Source of the DNA: an uncultured Lachnospiraceae bacterium
Lineage (GTDB): Bacteria; Bacillota; Clostridia; Lachnospirales; Lachnospiraceae
DNA length: 64,000 nt
Direction of reading: 5' to 3'
Assembly (NCBI GenBank): GCA_947631955.1
Contig: CANRNJ010000014.1
Span: 36,597-100,596 of the forward strand
Shown: positions 17,063-25,546 of the stretch, one piece after another
Layout of the letters: every line of letters begins with the position of its first letter
Numbering within the stretch: position 1 is the first letter of the stretch
Translations under genes and position numbers: made by a program
Notes under the pieces: generated by a model
Databases searched by the model: none
Told to the model about the DNA's origin: nothing
What the model saw: the letters and a program-made list of their open reading frames with translations, nothing else

Positions 17063-18904
17063 GTGGACAGTAAGTTTATCGTAAACATCATCCATCGTCC
17101 GGAAATGGTACCTGAGTATGCGGAGAAGGTGACCGGACACGGCAAAGAAGAAAATATCGGAAGAAAGGAGCTTTTGACGGAATCTCTTGATATTTTTAAA
17201 ACGCAGCAGGCGATCGCGCATAAGAACGGCCTGAAGACGACGATACAGATGACCTATGCATCGCTTTTTAACGATGAGGCGGTAGAACTGGCCAAGGCCG
17301 ATCATGAGAAGTACGGAGATGAGATCGCGCTGTCGCTGCTTGGGCTCCCCTGCAAAGAGTTCCGGGAAAAGTACAAAACCAAAGATTTCTGTATCTGGAT
17401 GTTTTCCATGGAAGACAAGAGATCCATCGTGGACGACGTGTTCGGCAAATTCCATGACCGGTTCGGATTCTATCCGGAGTCTACCGGTTCCTATTATCTG
17501 GACGCGGATCTGATCAACTATATCAAAGCAAAATATCCCATGGTGAAATGTGCTGTGGCCACATGCTGGGAGGAAGGGCCGAAAGCGTATCATACCTGCA
17601 ACAACTCTTGGTATACTTTCATGGACGGCGGCCCGTGGGCTCCGTGGATACCGAGTAAACAGAACGTACATGCACCGGCGGCGAACGAGGAGGAAGACAG
17701 CGGCATCGTGGCGATCCCGCATCTGTCCCGTGACCTGATCGCCTGCTACGACGGCAACGGCTCGAACTTCGGCACGCACCCTCAGAACGTGCTGCGGAGC
17801 ATGAGTTATGATTCCAAGACATGGGAGTACCCTTATCTGTACAATCTGATCGACCAATACCGCGATCTGGCAAAGTACAACAACGGCTATGCCTACAACA
17901 TGATGTTCGTGGGCCCCGGCTGGATGAACAAGATGGGGCGGTGGGAAGCTCCGTATGAACTGCTGCTGAAATCATACGAGGACGGCATGGCCTATTACGG
18001 ACAGCTTAAGAAAGAAGGAAAACTGGACGATATGACCATGTCCGAGTTCGCGGATTATTTCCGCGGCAAAAAGACGCTGACGGAGCCTGAGTGCGCGCTG
18101 TGGAGAGATATCCTGTACGGTTCTGACAAACAGCTTTTCTGGTACTGCGATCCGTATATGAGAGCCTGCGTCAACATGGATCAGGGCGGCGCCATCGTGG
18201 ATCTGCGTCCCTACGCGGCCAAACTGGAGTGGCCGGTGGGCATCGGCACAAAGCATGTGACCGACGCGTCCTATCCTTTCCTGATCCAGGAAAAGTACCG
18301 GGCAGGGTATTTTACGCACTATGCGGGGGAAGGAACGGTAAGAAGCGCGAAACTGACCCACAACGGCGAGGAGGTCGATCTGTGTCTATGCAGGACCAAG
18401 GCGCATTTTTCACAGGAAGGCAGGACAAGGATACTGACTTTGGATCCCGTCGATATCGAGTTCGAGGATCTGACGGTCAAACTTCAGACGAAGATCTATT
18501 TCGAGGAGGGCAGTTCCCGCATCAAGATCGAAAGAAACATTCTGGAGATGAGCGATCCCGGCGCCGAGGTGGAGATCAACGAGTACATGGTCGCATGCTA
18601 CGGCACCACGGAATATTCCGAAGACATGACGGGTATCGTCCTGTCGGTCACGGACGGGAACAGAACAGAGAAGATCGATTATGCCTATAAATGCCGTGAG
18701 GCGCAGATGGACGGCGCGGCGGAGGCGGCTGCCGTCATACCGCAGATCGATACGAGAGTATCTTTGAGCTGTGAAAAGAAAGAAGCGGCGGGATATATCA
18801 AAGAGGGCTATGCTTTCTCCCCGATGTTCACTCTGGGATACACGACCAAATTAAAAGACAAGGAGGTATTTGCGACATGGCTCAATCTGGCAAAGGCAAA
18901 TTAA
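17063..18904 (+). CDS. Unrecognised 613-residue protein of a galactan locus, possibly a barrel-fold carbohydrate enzyme
   Basis: I cannot assign a family. The protein has no signal peptide or membrane segment and is therefore cytoplasmic. The N-terminal part looks like an alpha/beta barrel of the deacetylase/GH57-like kind: FIVNIIHRPEM as a first strand, GLKTTIQMTYASLF, then ALSLLGLPCKEF, RFGFYPESTGSYYLDADLIN and FMDGGPWAPWIPSKQN. Residues about 395-613 are mainly beta-rich. Many Trp, Tyr, His and acidic residues suit sugar binding. The gene lies in one operon with a zinc-ribbon gene and a cytoplasmic GH53 enzyme, so a role in galacto-oligosaccharide breakdown is an inference. I chose the GTG at 17063 because a perfect GGAGG lies 8 bases before it; GTG 17018 and ATG 17048 are in-frame alternatives with poorer sites. 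Confidence 0.7.
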   Translation: MDSKFIVNIIHRPEMVPEYAEKVTGHGKEENIGRKELLTESLDIFKTQQAIAHKNGLKTTIQMTYASLFNDEAVELAKADHEKYGDEIALSLLGLPCKEFREKYKTKDFCIWMFSMEDKRSIVDDVFGKFHDRFGFYPESTGSYYLDADLINYIKAKYPMVKCAVATCWEEGPKAYHTCNNSWYTFMDGGPWAPWIPSKQNVHAPAANEEEDSGIVAIPHLSRDLIACYDGNGSNFGTHPQNVLRSMSYDSKTWEYPYLYNLIDQYRDLAKYNNGYAYNMMFVGPGWMNKMGRWEAPYELLLKSYEDGMAYYGQLKKEGKLDDMTMSEFADYFRGKKTLTEPECALWRDILYGSDKQLFWYCDPYMRACVNMDQGGAIVDLRPYAAKLEWPVGIGTKHVTDASYPFLIQEKYRAGYFTHYAGEGTVRSAKLTHNGEEVDLCLCRTKAHFSQEGRTRILTLDPVDIEFEDLTVKLQTKIYFEEGSSRIKIERNILEMSDPGAEVEINEYMVACYGTTEYSEDMTGIVLSVTDGNRTEKIDYAYKCREAQMDGAAEAAAVIPQIDTRVSLSCEKKEAAGYIKEGYAFSPMFTLGYTTKLKDKEVFATWLNLAKAN

Positions 18905-19095
18905 ATTACAGGTGTCCATCCTGTTTTATGAGAGATTTGGATATCGATATGTTTTACGATAAGGAGAAAAAAGAATATTACTGTATCCGCTGCCAGTATA
19001 CGGGCACGGAGGAAGACGTGCTGGAGAAGAACGAGTTGGTGCGCTTCCGCTACAAAGACGCGATGAAGAGATTTACGAAGTTTGATTTTGACTAA
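18877..19095 (+). CDS. Small Cys4 zinc-ribbon protein
   Basis: A 72-residue protein with two CxxC pairs (YRCPSCFMRD and YYCIRCQYTG), about 20 residues apart, forming a zinc ribbon, followed by a charged helix and an aromatic/acidic tail (KRFTKFDFD). It starts inside the preceding gene, with a 28-base overlap, from an ATG with AAGGAGGT at good spacing, so the overlap looks real. It lies between two carbohydrate genes in the same operon. The function is unknown; zinc ribbons of this size often mediate protein or nucleic-acid contacts. Confidence 0.8.
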   Translation: MAQSGKGKLNYRCPSCFMRDLDIDMFYDKEKKEYYCIRCQYTGTEEDVLEKNELVRFRYKDAMKRFTKFDFD

Positions 19096-19121
19096 GTTGA
19101 GGACAGAAAGAGGATTCAGCC

Positions 19122-20240
19122 ATGAAATATTACAAGGGCATGGACATTTCCACCCTGCTTGAGGTGGAGCGGTGCGGCGGCAGATTCTATGACTGCGGCA
19201 GGCAGAAAGACGCTTTGGACATCCTGCACAGTTACGGCGCCAACGCGGTGCGCCTGCGTCTGTGGAACGATCCCTACTCCGAGGCCGGGGAGCCTTACGG
19301 AGCGGGGACAGACGATCTGCCGACCGTGATCAGACTGGCGCAGCGTGCGCGCGATCACGGTATGGAAGTGCTGCTCGATCTCCATTACAGCGATTTCTGG
19401 GCGGATCCGGGGAAACAGCGGGTGCCCAAGGCGTGGCGCGGCATGGACGCCGGAGAACTGGAAAGCGCGGTCTATTCTTATACGAGGGAAACGCTGCTTG
19501 CGATGAAAGAGGCGGGCGCTTATCCGGACCTGATCCAGATCGGAAATGAGCTGACCAACGGGATGCTCTGGCCGCTTGGCAAACTTCCGGATTACGATCA
19601 TCTGGCCGGATTCATCAGTTCGGGCATCCGCGCGGTCAGATCGCTTGATCCCAAGATGCCGGTCATGATCCATTTGGACAACGGCGGCAATAATGCCATG
19701 TACAGGGACTGGTTCGATCATTATATGGAGCGTGGGGAAGATTTTCAGATCATCGGATTATCCTATTATCCTTTCTGGCACGGCACTCTGGATGATCTGA
19801 AGCGGAACATGGACGATCTGGCCGTGCGTTACGGCAAAGAGCTGATCATAGCGGAAGTGTCCATGGGATACACGATGGAAGATTATGCCGCGTATGAAAA
19901 ACTGGCGGCGGATGCGCGCAAAGGCTATGCGACAAGACCCGAACTTACGGAGAAACTGCAGTTTCCCATGACCAAAGAAGGCCAGAGCGATTTTATGGCC
20001 GCGGTCTTGAAAGTGATCGAGGAAGTGCCGGACGGCAGGGGAAAAGGATTTTTCTACTGGGAGCCCGCATGGATCCCGGTGCCCGGTTCGGGATGGGCGA
20101 CCGAGGCGGCCCTGTCCTATATAGAAGAAAAAGGGCCCGGCGGCAACGAGTGGGCCAATCAGGCGCTGTTTGATTATGACGGAAATGCGCTGCCCGCGCT
20201 GCGCACGATCAGGGACTACCGGCCCAAAGAAAACGTTTAG
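19122..20240 (+). CDS. Cytoplasmic GH53 endo-beta-1,4-galactanase
   Basis: A 372-residue single-domain GH53 enzyme without signal peptide, so it should act on galacto-oligosaccharides inside the cell. It has VRLRLWNDPYSEAGEPYGAG, LDLHYSDFWADPGKQRV, the acid/base Glu143 in QIGNELTNGM, the nucleophile Glu245 in IIAEVSMGYT, and FYWEPAWIPVPG. It is a paralogue of the secreted enzyme at 12811, with near-identical active-site segments, but lacks the Ig-like and CBM domains. The start codon has a modest ribosome site (GAAAGAGG). The 3' end overlaps the convergent LacI gene by four bases. Confidence 0.93.
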   Translation: MKYYKGMDISTLLEVERCGGRFYDCGRQKDALDILHSYGANAVRLRLWNDPYSEAGEPYGAGTDDLPTVIRLAQRARDHGMEVLLDLHYSDFWADPGKQRVPKAWRGMDAGELESAVYSYTRETLLAMKEAGAYPDLIQIGNELTNGMLWPLGKLPDYDHLAGFISSGIRAVRSLDPKMPVMIHLDNGGNNAMYRDWFDHYMERGEDFQIIGLSYYPFWHGTLDDLKRNMDDLAVRYGKELIIAEVSMGYTMEDYAAYEKLAADARKGYATRPELTEKLQFPMTKEGQSDFMAAVLKVIEEVPDGRGKGFFYWEPAWIPVPGSGWATEAALSYIEEKGPGGNEWANQALFDYDGNALPALRTIRDYRPKENV

Positions 20241-21232
20241 TCCGGCGCGGGACCGGCGGAACCGCGGACGATCAGTTCGGGACGCAGGAGCGTCCTGCTG
20301 ATGCACACGTGATTGATCAGGGAATTGAGGGCGTAAAGGCCGCATTTTCCCAAGGCGATGCGGTCCTGACGGATCGTGGTGAGCGGGGGATTCAGTTTCG
20401 CGGAGATGGGAATATCGTCGAAACCAATGACGCTGACATCCGTGGGGATGCGCACGCCGAGCCGTTCACATTCGGCGATCACGCCTGCGGCGATCAGGTC
20501 ATTGCCGCACAGGATGGCGGTGATGCCCAGAGAGAGCAGTTTGTCCACATGCGGCTTGGCGGCTTCCGGTACGAAATAGCCGTAAGGCATGGTGTCTTCG
20601 CTGAAAGAAAGCCCGTGGGCGGTCATGCTGTCGATGTATGCCTGACGGCGCTGATCGGAGATCATGGAGTTGCGCGAACCGTTGATCAGGCCGATGCGCT
20701 TGTGTCCGAGGTTCATCAGGTAGACGATTGCGTTGTCGATACCCTCGAAACTGTCGGTTCCGATGTAGCCGGCCGACGGATTCTTTTTTATATAATTGTC
20801 CAGAAGGACGGTGGGGATGGCGGTGGAGCGGAACTGTTCCATCCATTCATCCTGAAGGGCGCAGCCGAGAAGAAAAGCCCCTACATACCCGTTTTTCAGC
20901 ATGTAAGTATCATATTTTTCAGTGGCCTGAAACTGGGGCGTGAGCGGTATGACGGATACATCAAAGTTGTCGCGGTACGCGCTTTGGCGGAAACCGAGAA
21001 TGATGTCGTAACCGAACTGGTCGGCTGTTTCGTATTCCATGTTTTCCACGAAAATGCAGAGCTTCCGCTGCACTTTGCCGCGCATCTGCTTCGTGGTATA
21101 TCCCAGTTCCACCGCTGTGTCCAGAACGGTCTGGCGCAGAGATTCACTGATATCACTGGCGCCGTTCAATCCTTTGGACACTGTGCTTACGGATATGCCG
21201 AGCCGGTCGGCGATGTCTTTGATGGTAGCCAT
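20237..21232 (-). CDS. LacI-family transcriptional regulator
   Basis: A 331-residue repressor with an N-terminal LacI helix-turn-helix (ATIKDIADRLGISVSTVSKG) and an effector domain (GYDIILGFRQSAYR, GYIGTDSFEGIDNAIVYLMN, ISVIGFDDIPIS-like VSVIGFDDIPISAKLNPPLT). It is divergent from the sugar ABC operon and separated from it by a 470-base region that holds a perfect 24-bp palindrome, so it most likely controls that operon and itself. Its 3' end overlaps the galactanase gene by four bases. The effector sugar cannot be read from sequence; a maltodextrin- or galactoside-type signal would fit the neighbours. Confidence 0.93.
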   Translation of the reverse strand: MATIKDIADRLGISVSTVSKGLNGASDISESLRQTVLDTAVELGYTTKQMRGKVQRKLCIFVENMEYETADQFGYDIILGFRQSAYRDNFDVSVIPLTPQFQATEKYDTYMLKNGYVGAFLLGCALQDEWMEQFRSTAIPTVLLDNYIKKNPSAGYIGTDSFEGIDNAIVYLMNLGHKRIGLINGSRNSMISDQRRQAYIDSMTAHGLSFSEDTMPYGYFVPEAAKPHVDKLLSLGITAILCGNDLIAAGVIAECERLGVRIPTDVSVIGFDDIPISAKLNPPLTTIRQDRIALGKCGLYALNSLINHVCISRTLLRPELIVRGSAGPAPD

Positions 21233-21333
21233 AGCAACCTCCGTTTTGAAGTAATGACCAGATCATAGTCATAAAGAAATCTATATGATTTAGCATAGAA
21301 GAAAAAAAGAGGAAATGCAATAGAAGCGCCTTG

Positions 21334-21357
21334 AATTTGCGAAAATTTTCGCAAATT
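21334..21357. promoter_or_regulatory. Perfect 24-bp palindrome, probable LacI-type operator
   Basis: Two 12-base arms meet without a spacer: AATTTGCGAAAA and TTTTCGCAAATT. It lies about 100 bases upstream of the minus-strand LacI gene and about 77 bases upstream of the -35 box of the sugar ABC operon, a position suited to control both directions. A related shorter dyad, ATTTTC-C-GAAAAT (21479-21491), lies just after the operon's predicted transcription start. Confidence 0.75.
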
Positions 21358-21433
21358 TGTAGAAAACCCACAAAAAAGAAGAAAAGTTTCCGTGCAAAAT
21401 AGAAAAACACACCTTAAAAAAACGATTTCCGTA

Positions 21434-21462
21434 TTGACAAAGTGTATGCCGAGTGGTACATT
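21434..21462 (+). promoter_or_regulatory. Promoter of the sugar ABC operon
   Basis: -35 TTGACA (21434-21439), 17-base spacer, -10 TACATT (21457-21462). The predicted start near 21469 gives a leader of about 230 bases. Confidence 0.8.
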
Positions 21463-21468
21463 TAACCT

Positions 21469-21701
21469 AGGGTACGAAATTTTCCGAAAATAATTTCCGC
21501 AGAATTTCGTCGAAGAAAGGGCCGGCCCTTTCTTTATATTCTATCTCAATAGAATATAAAATCCCTGTTCAACGGATGAGCAACAGCGGTATAAGACGTG
21601 GCAGCACGTTTTATATAGAAACTTATTATGATCAGTCTTGATCAACATTGGTTCGGCGGGATCGGATTCCCGGCCGGATCGGAAAGAGAGAGGAAAGAAT
21701 T
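21469..21701 (+). promoter_or_regulatory. Structured 5' leader of the sugar ABC operon with three strong hairpins
   Basis: Three hairpin-forming dyads lie in series. First, a gapless palindrome with 11-base arms AAGAAAGGGCC/GGCCCTTTCTT (21513-21534). Second, 12-base perfect arms TTTATATTCTAT/ATAGAATATAAA with a 4-base loop (21533-21560), sharing two bases with the first, so the two may exclude each other at the edge. Third, 11-base arms TATAAGACGTG/CACGTTTTATA with one G-U pair and a GCAG loop (21590-21615). None is followed by a long T-run, so they are not simple terminators. I do not recognise a known riboswitch. AGAGAGGAAAG precedes the start codon at 21702. Confidence 0.7.
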
Positions 21702-23048
21702 ATGAAGAAGAAAGTATTGGCAACATTACTGGCAGCTGTAATGACAGCCGGTTGTCTTGCCGGATGCGGCGGCGGTGACGGCGCAGCGGATGCTCCGGCA
21801 GCAGATGCTCCCGCAGCGGATGATTCCGCAGAAGCTCCTGCAGCGGATGATTCCGCAGAGGCTCCGGCAGATGATGCGGCAGCAGCGGAACCTGTTGAGT
21901 ACGGCTCCGGTAACATCACGATCTGGGTAGCTGAGAACGTGGTGGACTTCACCAAGGAACAGACAGACGCCTTTTTTGCAGCTAACCCCGACATGGCAGG
22001 CTACACGGTAACGGTCGAGCCCGTCGGCGAGGGCGATGCGGCAGGCAATATGCTTACGGACGTTGAGGGCGGCGCTGATATGTACGGCTTCGCACAGGAC
22101 CAGATCACCCGTCTTGTTTCCGCAGGCGCGCTTGCTCCGCTTACAGGCGCAAACGCTGAGTTCGTAACAAGCCAGAACGATGCGGGTGCTGCAAGCGCAG
22201 CGGTCGTAGGTGATACGACATACGCTTACCCCATGACATCCGATAACGGTTATTTCCTGTACTACGACAAGAGCGTTGTAACCGATCCTTCCTCTTTGGA
22301 AAAGATCGTTGCAGACTGCGAAGCGGCAGGCAAGAACTTCTATATGGAGATCAACTCCGGTTGGTATCAGCCCGCATTTTTCTTCGCTACAGGCTGTACT
22401 CTGACTTATGACACAGACAGCGACGGCAACTTTACGGCATGTAACATTGACTACGCATCCGACAAGGGTGTTGTTGCACTGAAAGAGATCATCGAACTTG
22501 CATCTTCGTCTGCATTCCAGAACGGTTCTTCCGTTGATAACGGCACCAACATCGGCGCGATCGTAGACGGTACATGGGATTCCGGTTCCGCACAGGCTAT
22601 CTTCGGTGAAAACTATGCATGTGCGAAACTTCCTTCCTTCGAAGGTTCCGACGGCAACACCTATCAGATGAGCGGTTTCGGCGGATTCAAACTCCTTGGC
22701 ATCAAGCCTCAGGAAGATGCAGGCAAACTGGCAGTATGCCACGCTCTTGCACAGTACCTGACAGGCGCAGATGTACAGCTTGCACGTTACAATGCAGTAG
22801 GCTGGGGCCCGTCCAACACGACGGCACAGCAGGACGACGCGGTCAAGTCTGACGTAGCGCTCTCCGCACTGGCAGAGCAGCTGGCGCTGACGATCCCGCA
22901 GGGCAACTATCCGGGCGATTACTGGACACTGGCAACATCTCTGGGTGATGATGTGATCTCCAAGACTCTGAGCACATCTTCAACGGATGATGAACTTATG
23001 ACAGCCCTTCAGAGCTTCCAGGATACCTGCATCAGCTATGCACAGTAA
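21702..23048 (+). CDS. Extracellular sugar-binding lipoprotein (MalE-like) of an ABC importer
   Basis: A 448-residue solute-binding protein. The signal peptide ends in a lipobox (MTAGC or LAGC; Cys about residue 18 or 22), followed by an Ala/Asp/Glu-rich linker with repeats (AADAPAADDSAEAPA). The mature domain (about 60-448) has the family-1 binding-protein pattern (NITIWVAENVVDFTKEQTDA, GADMYGFAQDQITRLVSAGA, YPMTSDNGYFLYYDKSVVTD, ATGCTLTYDTDSDGN). The family-1 type binds malto- or other oligosaccharides. The ATG at 21702 follows AGAGAGGAAAG; an in-frame upstream ATG-like extension is not needed. The two permease genes follow, and a hairpin after this gene may raise its relative expression. 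Confidence 0.93.
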   Translation: MKKKVLATLLAAVMTAGCLAGCGGGDGAADAPAADAPAADDSAEAPAADDSAEAPADDAAAAEPVEYGSGNITIWVAENVVDFTKEQTDAFFAANPDMAGYTVTVEPVGEGDAAGNMLTDVEGGADMYGFAQDQITRLVSAGALAPLTGANAEFVTSQNDAGAASAAVVGDTTYAYPMTSDNGYFLYYDKSVVTDPSSLEKIVADCEAAGKNFYMEINSGWYQPAFFFATGCTLTYDTDSDGNFTACNIDYASDKGVVALKEIIELASSSAFQNGSSVDNGTNIGAIVDGTWDSGSAQAIFGENYACAKLPSFEGSDGNTYQMSGFGGFKLLGIKPQEDAGKLAVCHALAQYLTGADVQLARYNAVGWGPSNTTAQQDDAVKSDVALSALAEQLALTIPQGNYPGDYWTLATSLGDDVISKTLSTSSTDDELMTALQSFQDTCISYAQ

Positions 23049-23061
23049 ATAAAGATGAAAG

Positions 23062-23099
23062 CAATATACGGCAGAGGGTCTTCTCTCTGCCGCGTATTG
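23062..23099 (+). promoter_or_regulatory. Intercistronic hairpin after the binding-protein gene
   Basis: Inner arms CGGCAGAG/CTCTGCCG (23069-23076 and 23085-23092) and outer arms CAATA/TATTG. No T-run follows directly. This is the usual place for an mRNA-stabilising or partial-termination hairpin that keeps the binding protein in excess over the permeases. Confidence 0.65.
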
Positions 23100-23141
23100 T
23101 AATTTAATTTATTTTAATTTAAGTCGGGAGGGATTTCGGAT

Positions 23142-24542
23142 ATGGGAAATAGCACGGATTCCGGCAAAAAAAGTAAAGTCGGGAAATTTTTCAGCGGGGT
23201 TGGGTATGATTTAAAAGAAATCGGCCTGACTTTTACACAGGGGGACTGGAAAACAAAAGTTTCCTATCTGATCATGGGCTTCGGCCCGATCATGCGCAGG
23301 CAGTTCTTGAGAGGCATCGCTTTTCTGGCTGCGGAAGCGCTGTTTATTCTGTATCTGGTTAAGTTTGGCTGGAAATATCTTCAGGATATCGGTACGCTGG
23401 GAACTGTCGCAAGAGTCATGAACGACGACGGGACGATCAGCTACAACGACAACAGTTTCCTTATACTTCTGTATGGACTGCTGACTATCATAATAATCGG
23501 CATCTTCCTTTTTGTATGGCGGATGAACGTCAGAGAGAACCGCAATGAAGAGAAGCTGCTCGCGGCAGGCAAACCGCTCAGCACGGCAAAAAAGGACCTG
23601 TATTCTTTACTGGATTCCCAGTTTGACAAAACCTTGCTGGCATTACCGGTCTTAGGTATTTTTGTATTTACGGTCCTGCCGATCATCTTTATGATCTGCA
23701 TCGCGTTTACGGATTACGACGCGAATCATCAGCCGCCCGCCAATCTGTTCACATGGGTGGGACTTGAAAACTTCAAGAACCTGTTCTCCTTCGGCACTAC
23801 GGGATTGGGTTCCACATTTTTGACGGTACTTGCATGGACGCTTATCTGGGCGTTTTTTGCAACGTTCCTTACCTATTTCTGCGGTATGGGCGTTGCAATC
23901 ATGATCAATAAAAAAGGCATTAAATTCAAGAAACTCTGGCGGACCATCCTGGTCATGACCATTGCGGTCCCGCAGTTTGTTTCTCTGTTGTATGTATATA
24001 AGATGTTTGCAAACGACGGTCTGGTAAATTCCTATCTGCTGAAATGGGGATGGATCAGCAGCAGGATCCCGTTCTGGTCCGATCCGATGCTGGCGAAAGT
24101 CATGATCATCCTGATCAATCTCTGGATCGGTATCCCTTATACGATGCTGATCACGACCGGTCTGTTGATGAACATTCCGGACGATCTGTATGAGAGCGCG
24201 AAGATCGACGGAGCTTCGGGATTCCAGATGTTTAAGAGCATTACGCTCCCTTACATGCTCTTCGTGACAGGACCTTTCCTGCTGACGCAGTTTACCGGAA
24301 ACCTGAACAACTTTAACGTTATCTACCTGCTGACACAGGGCGGACCGCAGTCTATGAAGCTGTCCAATAAGGCGGGTTATACGGATCTGCTTGTCACATG
24401 GCTGTATAAGATGACGGTGGATGATACGAACTACCGCATGGCTGCGGTTTTGGGTATCATGATATTCGTCGTCACGGCGGTCATTTCACTGGTGGTGTAC
24501 AATATGCTGCCATCCGTAAAAGATGAGGAGGGATTCCAATAA
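23142..24542 (+). CDS. Sugar ABC transporter permease, MalF-like
   Basis: A 466-residue inner-membrane permease with a long N-terminal region and about eight membrane helices. The cytoplasmic EAA loop, which contacts the ATPase, reads YESAKIDGASGFQMFKSITL. It carries several extra N-terminal helices before the conserved permease core, as in MalF. GGGAGGG precedes the ATG at 23142. The gene overlaps the next permease by one base (TAATG). No ATPase gene is present in the operon; in Firmicutes a shared MsmX/MsmK-type ATPase encoded elsewhere usually serves such importers. Confidence 0.93.
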   Translation: MGNSTDSGKKSKVGKFFSGVGYDLKEIGLTFTQGDWKTKVSYLIMGFGPIMRRQFLRGIAFLAAEALFILYLVKFGWKYLQDIGTLGTVARVMNDDGTISYNDNSFLILLYGLLTIIIIGIFLFVWRMNVRENRNEEKLLAAGKPLSTAKKDLYSLLDSQFDKTLLALPVLGIFVFTVLPIIFMICIAFTDYDANHQPPANLFTWVGLENFKNLFSFGTTGLGSTFLTVLAWTLIWAFFATFLTYFCGMGVAIMINKKGIKFKKLWRTILVMTIAVPQFVSLLYVYKMFANDGLVNSYLLKWGWISSRIPFWSDPMLAKVMIILINLWIGIPYTMLITTGLLMNIPDDLYESAKIDGASGFQMFKSITLPYMLFVTGPFLLTQFTGNLNNFNVIYLLTQGGPQSMKLSNKAGYTDLLVTWLYKMTVDDTNYRMAAVLGIMIFVVTAVISLVVYNMLPSVKDEEGFQ

Positions 24543-25399
24543 TGGGCTTGAAAGCGAAGAGAAAATTAGGCAATACGATCACCTATATCGTATTGGTCAT
24601 TATCAGTGTTATATGGTTGTTCCCGTTTGTATGTCTGTTTTTACAGAGCCTTCGTTCCTATAACGAAGCGGGCGGCGGTATGGTAGAATATCTGCTGCCG
24701 AAACAGTTTTCGCTGGATTCTTACATCTTCCTGTTCAGTCAGGACAGTAAGTTTGTACGTTGGTATCTGAACACGCTCATTATCGCATGTTTTGTGGCGC
24801 TGTTCCAGACGATCGTGGTGCTGTGCGTCAGCTACGCGCTGTCCCGTATGCGTTTCAAAGGCCGTACGTTCCTGATGCGGTTCTGGCTGATCCTTGGGAT
24901 GTTCCCCGGCTTCCTTACGATGATCTGCCTGTATTTCCTGCTGAAACAGTTCCATCTGACGCAGGCGGGCGCGATTCCGGGATTGATCCTTATCTCGGTG
25001 GCAAGCTCCGGTATGGGATATTACGTTACCAAGGGTTATTTCGACACGATTCCGAAGGCACTCGATGAAGCGGCGAGAATAGACGGCGCGTCCAGAGCGA
25101 GAGTGTTCCTGACGATGATCATTCCAATGTCAAAGCCGATCATTATCTATGCGGCATTGGTTGCCTTTATGGCGCCATGGTGCGATTATGTATTCGCATC
25201 CTATGTCGCTTTCGGTTACACGGACAGCTACAACGTGGCGGTGGCGATGCAGAACTGGGTGTGGACCAACGATTATCAAGGGTATTTTACAAGGTTCTGT
25301 GCGGGCGGTATGCTGGTAGCGGTACCGGTCACGATCCTGTTCATATGCCTGCAGAAGTATTATGTAGAAGGCGTAACAGGCGGTGCGGTAAAAGGTTAA
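24542..25399 (+). CDS. Sugar ABC transporter permease, MalG-like
   Basis: A 285-residue permease with six membrane helices (first at about residues 13-36: VLVIISVIWLFPFVCLFLQ). The EAA loop reads LDEAARIDGASRARVFLTMI. With the preceding gene it forms the heterodimeric channel of the importer. Its first base overlaps the stop codon of the MalF-like gene, which implies coupled translation. A strong hairpin with T-run lies 57 bases downstream, so at least part of the transcription stops here. Confidence 0.93.
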   Translation: MGLKAKRKLGNTITYIVLVIISVIWLFPFVCLFLQSLRSYNEAGGGMVEYLLPKQFSLDSYIFLFSQDSKFVRWYLNTLIIACFVALFQTIVVLCVSYALSRMRFKGRTFLMRFWLILGMFPGFLTMICLYFLLKQFHLTQAGAIPGLILISVASSGMGYYVTKGYFDTIPKALDEAARIDGASRARVFLTMIIPMSKPIIIYAALVAFMAPWCDYVFASYVAFGYTDSYNVAVAMQNWVWTNDYQGYFTRFCAGGMLVAVPVTILFICLQKYYVEGVTGGAVKG

Positions 25400-25455
25400 T
25401 GGCTGCATGTCTGTATCCGGCAGTAACGGCATAGAGCATAATTGGAAAAAAAGAT

Positions 25456-25490
25456 GTGCAGGCTGTCAAACGGCGGCCTGCACTTTTTTC
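25456..25490 (+). terminator. Intrinsic terminator between the permease and GH13 genes
   Basis: Arms GTGCAGGC (25456-25463) and GCCTGCAC (25476-25483) are followed by TTTTTTC. Flanking A- and T-runs can extend the stem. It separates the importer genes from the GH13 gene, which would need read-through or its own promoter. Confidence 0.8.
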
Positions 25491-25546
25491 TGGAAATAAG
25501 ATCAGCAGTACGGTCATGTGTAACGTGGCGGATAGGAGAATGGAAA

